From CAYYJR01 sp964472305 (GTDB taxonomy: Bacteria > Armatimonadota > Hebobacteria > CAIYQO01), in the NCBI GenBank assembly GCA_964472305.1, contig CAYYJR010000022.1, forward strand, positions 3,356-67,355: 64,000 nucleotides of DNA. The letters run 5' to 3'. The position numbers and the translations under genes were made by a program. How positions within the stretch are numbered: position 1 is the stretch's first letter; each line of letters starts with the position of its first letter. This document shows, one piece after another, positions 60,582 through 64,000 of this stretch. The notes under the pieces are model-generated. The model saw only the letters and a program-made list of their open reading frames with translations. It was not told the DNA's origin and did not search any database.

Positions 60582-62456
60582 ATGCGAAAAGTACCCATCG
60601 TTATCCTCTGCGTCGTTGTGCTGGCCGCGCTGGCCGTCGCGCCCGTTCTCATCAAAAAGATGCCCACCGGGCGCAAAGCCCCATCCGCCACGGCGATCGA
60701 GCAGAAAGTGACCCCCGTGTCAGTATCCGCCGTCACACCGCGTGATCTGGAGGAAGTGGTGGAGGTGACCGGCACCTTGCAGCCGCTGGACCAGGTCAAC
60801 GTGGGCAACCGGTTCGCGGGGCGCGTTGCGTGGATCGTCGGCGAAGAAGGCACCGCGGTCAAACGGGGAGACGTGGTGGCGCGCATGGAAGATCAGGATG
60901 CGCGCACCCAGGTGCGGGCGGCCCAGGCAGCCTTGCGCGCCGCGGAGGCGCGCGCCGCACAGGCGCATGCCGCCTTGTCACAGCAGCAGGCTGCTACCGA
61001 TGCCGGCATCGGCAGCGCGCAGGCAGCGGTGGACGCCGCACAGGCGCGTCTGGACGCGGCAAAAGCCGGGGTGACGCAACAGGCGACCGGCACCGACGCC
61101 GGCATCAATAGCGCCGCGGCGGGGGTGGAGGCGGCGGAAGCCCGGTGGAAACAGGCGCAGTTCACCGCGGACGCCACCGAGGCCAACGCCAACGCACAGG
61201 TGAAATCCGCGCAAGCCGCCCTCGACGCCGCGCAAAGCCGGCTGGCCCTCGTGCGTAAAGGCGCGCGCACGCAGGAACAGGCGGTCGCGGAAAACGGCGT
61301 GCGCCAGGCGAAAGCAGCCTACGACATCGATAAATTGAATTATGACCGGCTGAAGAAGCTGTTTGACGACAAAGCCATCGCGCGATCGCAACTGGATACC
61401 GCCGAGACGAAGATGAGCATCTCGAAGGCGCAGTGGGATTCCGCACAGGAACAGCTTTCGCTGGTGAAGGAAGGCGCGCGTCCGGAAGAGATTCAGACCG
61501 CCGAAGCCGCGGTGCGGCAGGCGGAAGAAGGCGTGGCCACCGCCCGCGCCAACCTGAAGCAGATCGACGTGGCGAAAGCCAACGTGGAGATTGCACGCAC
61601 CGGACTGGTGCAGGCGAAAGCCGCGCTGGAGGGTGCGCGCGCTGGCAAGCAAGTGAATGTGATGCGCGACAAGGACGTACTGGCCGCACTCGCCGGCGTG
61701 CAGCAGGCGCGCCAGCAGTTGGCCAACGCCGTCTCCGCCCGTCAGGTGAACGTGATGCGCGAGAGCGATGAACTGGCCGCGCAGGCCGTCGTCGAGCAGG
61801 CGCGCGAAGCGTTGACGCTGGCGCTGCAAAACCTTGATGACACCATGCTCTACTCCCCGGTGGATGGGGTGATCGCCAAGCGGTTGGCCGAGGTGGGCCA
61901 AAGCCTGGGCGCCAGCGTCGCCGTGGTGACCATCTCGACCAATAAAACGCTGTATTTCGAGGCAGGCATTTCCGAACTGGAAGCGACGCGCATTCACGGC
62001 GGGCAGTCTGTACGGGTAGCGGTGGACGCGCTGCAAGGCAACCGCGCCAACCTGTATGGCGGCACGGCGGTGACCACCATCACCGGCACGGTGGAACGCG
62101 TAGTGCCGGTAGTGGATGCACGCACGCGCAATTTCAACGTGCGCGTGATTGTGCCCGCACAGTCCGCGCTCTACCCGGGGATGTTCACCCGCGGCCAGGT
62201 GATCGTGGCAAGCCATCCGGGCGTGCTGGCAGTGCCCAAGGACGCGCTGGTCAAGAAGGGAGATCGGTATATGGTCTTTACCGTGCGTGAGAAGAAGGTG
62301 CGGATGCAGGAAGTCACCATCGGGGCCTCTGATGGTGCCCACGTCCAGGTGCTGTCCGGCCTTATTGGTAATGAGCGCATCGTCGTCGTGGGGCAACAGT
62401 CGTTGCTGGATGGCGATACCATCAAAATCGTTCCAGCGCAAACGCGACGCCCATAG
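60582..62456 (+). CDS. RND efflux periplasmic adaptor (membrane fusion protein), long-hairpin type
   Basis: A 624-residue adaptor, against about 350-450 in most families. It has an N-terminal membrane anchor (about 5-25), a lipoyl half-motif (VEVTGTLQPLDQVNVGNRFAG), a very long coiled coil of about 310 residues (105-415, Ala/Gln-rich, with a repeated QVNVMR segment), the second lipoyl half beginning YSPVDGVIAK, then barrel and membrane-proximal domains (LYPGMFTRGQVIVA, VPKDALVKKG). It links an inner-membrane pump to an outer-membrane channel. It is followed by the RND pump gene. Confidence 0.92.
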   Translation: MRKVPIVILCVVVLAALAVAPVLIKKMPTGRKAPSATAIEQKVTPVSVSAVTPRDLEEVVEVTGTLQPLDQVNVGNRFAGRVAWIVGEEGTAVKRGDVVARMEDQDARTQVRAAQAALRAAEARAAQAHAALSQQQAATDAGIGSAQAAVDAAQARLDAAKAGVTQQATGTDAGINSAAAGVEAAEARWKQAQFTADATEANANAQVKSAQAALDAAQSRLALVRKGARTQEQAVAENGVRQAKAAYDIDKLNYDRLKKLFDDKAIARSQLDTAETKMSISKAQWDSAQEQLSLVKEGARPEEIQTAEAAVRQAEEGVATARANLKQIDVAKANVEIARTGLVQAKAALEGARAGKQVNVMRDKDVLAALAGVQQARQQLANAVSARQVNVMRESDELAAQAVVEQAREALTLALQNLDDTMLYSPVDGVIAKRLAEVGQSLGASVAVVTISTNKTLYFEAGISELEATRIHGGQSVRVAVDALQGNRANLYGGTAVTTITGTVERVVPVVDARTRNFNVRVIVPAQSALYPGMFTRGQVIVASHPGVLAVPKDALVKKGDRYMVFTVREKKVRMQEVTIGASDGAHVQVLSGLIGNERIVVVGQQSLLDGDTIKIVPAQTRRP

Positions 62457-62601
62457 CTCATTTTTTTGAATAATGTCGCTGCGAGTCCGGCTATCCTTCC
62501 TCTGCGGAATACTCCGGAGTCGTGCAACACGAACAGCGGAATCGCATACTCCCGAGGTGTACTGGTTTCCCGCTCGCTGTCAAAGAACATAGGAATCGAT
62601 C

Positions 62602-64000
62602 ATGTCGTTAACACGCCTAGCCATCACCCGGCCGGTCACGATCCTGATGCTGGTGCTGGCCCTGGTCATCCTGGGGCTGCAGTCGCGCAGTCGCCTGCCG
62701 GTCGATCTCTACCCGAATATTGAATTCCCGATGCTGTTCATCAGCACCATCTATCCGGGCACCGGTCCGGAAGAGATGGAGACGCTGGTCACCAAACCCG
62801 TCGAAGACGCGGTGAGCACCATCAGCGGCTTGAAAAAACTCACCTCCACCTCGTCGGAAGGCGTCTCGAACGTGATGATGCAGTTCGAGATCGGCACCAA
62901 CCTGGACACGGTCTCCTCCGACGTGCGCAGCAAGCTGGACGCCTTGCGCAACAGCCTGCCGCAGGACGCCAAGGCGCCGGTGGTGCGCAAGCTGGACATC
63001 GGCGCATTGCCGGTGGTGCAGTTGAATATCTCCAGCACGCGCTATTCCTCGCTGGAAGTGCGCCGTCTGGCCGATGACTTGCTGAAGGATCGCTTCAGCC
63101 AGTTGCCGGGTGTGGCCTCGGTGGGCGTCAGCGGCGGCGACGTGCGCGAAGTGCGGGTGGAAGTGGACAAGGCCCGGCTGGAAGCCTACCACCTGAACAT
63201 TGCCCAGGTGGTGGCCGCATTGCAGGCGGAAAACCTGAATCTGCCTTCCGGCACCATCAAAGAAGCCCGACGCAATTATGCGGTGCGCGTGATGGGCGAA
63301 TTCACCACTCCCGAGCAAATACAACATGTGCGCATCACCAGCGCGCTCGATCCCAACCTGACTATTCACGACATCGCCACCGTCCACGACACGCTGGCTG
63401 AGCCGGAAGCGCTCACCCGCCTCAACCGCGAACCCAGCGTAAGCATCGTCATCCAGAAGCAATCAGACGCCAACACGGTAAAAGTGGTCGATGGCGTGCG
63501 CAAGGAACTGGGCAAGCTGACCGGTCGTGACTACACCAACAGCACGGAGGGTGTGGAACCGAAAGTCGCGAGCCTGACGGCGCCGGTGCTCTCGCGCGAG
63601 ATCAAGGCGGTGGTGGCACTCGACCAGTCCACCTTCATCAAGGAAGCGCTGGAGGACGTGTCAAAATCACTGCTCGAAGGCGCGCTGCTGGCGGTGCTGA
63701 TCGTCTTCCTCTTCCTGCACAGCCTGCGCGGCACCTTCATCGTCGGTCTGGCCATCCCCATCTCGATGATTGCCACCTTCATGGTGATGCGCGCCCTCGG
63801 CTTCTCCATCAACATGATGTCGATGCTGGGCCTGTCGCTGTCGGTGGGGATTCTGGTTGACGACTCCATCGTGGTCATCGAAAATATCCATCGGCACCTG
63901 GCGATGGGCGAGCCACCGAAGGAGGCGGCGCTCAACGGCCGCACAGAGATCGGCCTCGCCGCCATGACCATCACGCTGGTGGACGTGGTGGTGTTCGTGC
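62602..64000 (+). CDS. RND efflux pump permease (3' end outside window)
   Basis: Four hundred and sixty-six codons are visible and run off the window. It begins with MSLTRLAITRPVTILM, the usual first helix of AcrB/MdtB-type pumps, followed by the porter domain (PNIEFPMLFISTIYPGTGPEEME). The helix-4 proton-relay motif SVGILVDDSIVVIEN retains both Asp residues, so the pump appears functional. Substrate range cannot be predicted. It is 145 bases after the adaptor gene; no outer-membrane TolC-like gene is visible within the window. Confidence 0.94.
   Translation, partial: MSLTRLAITRPVTILMLVLALVILGLQSRSRLPVDLYPNIEFPMLFISTIYPGTGPEEMETLVTKPVEDAVSTISGLKKLTSTSSEGVSNVMMQFEIGTNLDTVSSDVRSKLDALRNSLPQDAKAPVVRKLDIGALPVVQLNISSTRYSSLEVRRLADDLLKDRFSQLPGVASVGVSGGDVREVRVEVDKARLEAYHLNIAQVVAALQAENLNLPSGTIKEARRNYAVRVMGEFTTPEQIQHVRITSALDPNLTIHDIATVHDTLAEPEALTRLNREPSVSIVIQKQSDANTVKVVDGVRKELGKLTGRDYTNSTEGVEPKVASLTAPVLSREIKAVVALDQSTFIKEALEDVSKSLLEGALLAVLIVFLFLHSLRGTFIVGLAIPISMIATFMVMRALGFSINMMSMLGLSLSVGILVDDSIVVIENIHRHLAMGEPPKEAALNGRTEIGLAAMTITLVDVVVFV

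Overview
The window is a GC-rich, gene-dense stretch of chromosome from a diderm (outer-membrane) bacterium. Diderm character is shown by lpxD, an MCE/Mla-type lipid transporter, an RND efflux pump and several exported proteins. The mix of DUF4091, TIGR03790-type, UroD-like, SGNH hydrolase and FAD_oxidored families, with MglA/roadblock/DUF4388 genes, would fit Armatimonadota or a related lineage. This is an inference from gene content only; no rRNA or other decisive marker is present.

Layout. 1-10.2 kb: a 5'-truncated DUF58 gene, an MlaF-like ATPase with a long MCE protein, a LysE-type exporter, thiE, a Ste24-like protease, a beta-CASP nuclease, an SRPBCC protein, a STAS protein, an RsmC-like methyltransferase and larE. 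10.4-13.4 kb: a four-gene operon with its own promoter and long leader (membrane protein, MglA-like GTPase, roadblock protein, DUF4388 protein), closed by a perfect bidirectional terminator. 13.4-21.9 kb: a fucose-isomerase-family enzyme, a DUF486 protein, lpxD, a metzincin-like protein, then a sugar isomerase/epimerase, a DUF4091 protein and a UroD-like protein. 21.9-25.8 kb: a probable accessory island holding one PLD-SF2 helicase-DUF3427 gene followed by AT-rich sequence with gene relics. 25.8-32.0 kb: miaA, an exported SGNH hydrolase, an alpha-galactosidase-like enzyme and an FAD oxidoreductase.

32.1-40.2 kb is the most coherent specialised block, a nitric-oxide response island: ferredoxin, an NnrS-like membrane protein, a DUF2249 protein, the di-iron repair protein Ric/ScdA, a Crp/Fnr regulator, a quinol-type NO reductase and a sirohaem/4Fe-4S reductase-like gene that is frameshifted at a slippery-type heptamer. 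Two CRP-type sites (TGTGA-N6-TCACA and one variant) lie in the two divergent intergenic regions, and an FNR-like dyad lies at about -41 of the ferredoxin promoter, so a locally encoded regulator can be proposed. A histidine-kinase relic lies at the edge of the block.

40.2-64 kb is mostly housekeeping: an exported ankyrin protein, an FAH-family enzyme, dapB, and then a long minus-strand run. That run contains dnaE, a quinate-dehydrogenase-like family, an acidic unknown, dusB, a DUF1460 amidase-like protein, a giant TIGR03790/Ig/Calx-beta protein, a fused 5-formyl-THF cyclo-ligase/dihydroneopterin aldolase, smpB and a small H-NS-like coiled-coil protein. The end of the window has a DUF2993 lipoprotein, an MBL hydrolase overlapping a GAF histidine kinase, and an AbrB-type regulator with a palindrome on its own promoter, leading into an RND efflux adaptor and pump (cut by the window end).

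No rRNA, tRNA, CRISPR array or intact insertion sequence was seen.
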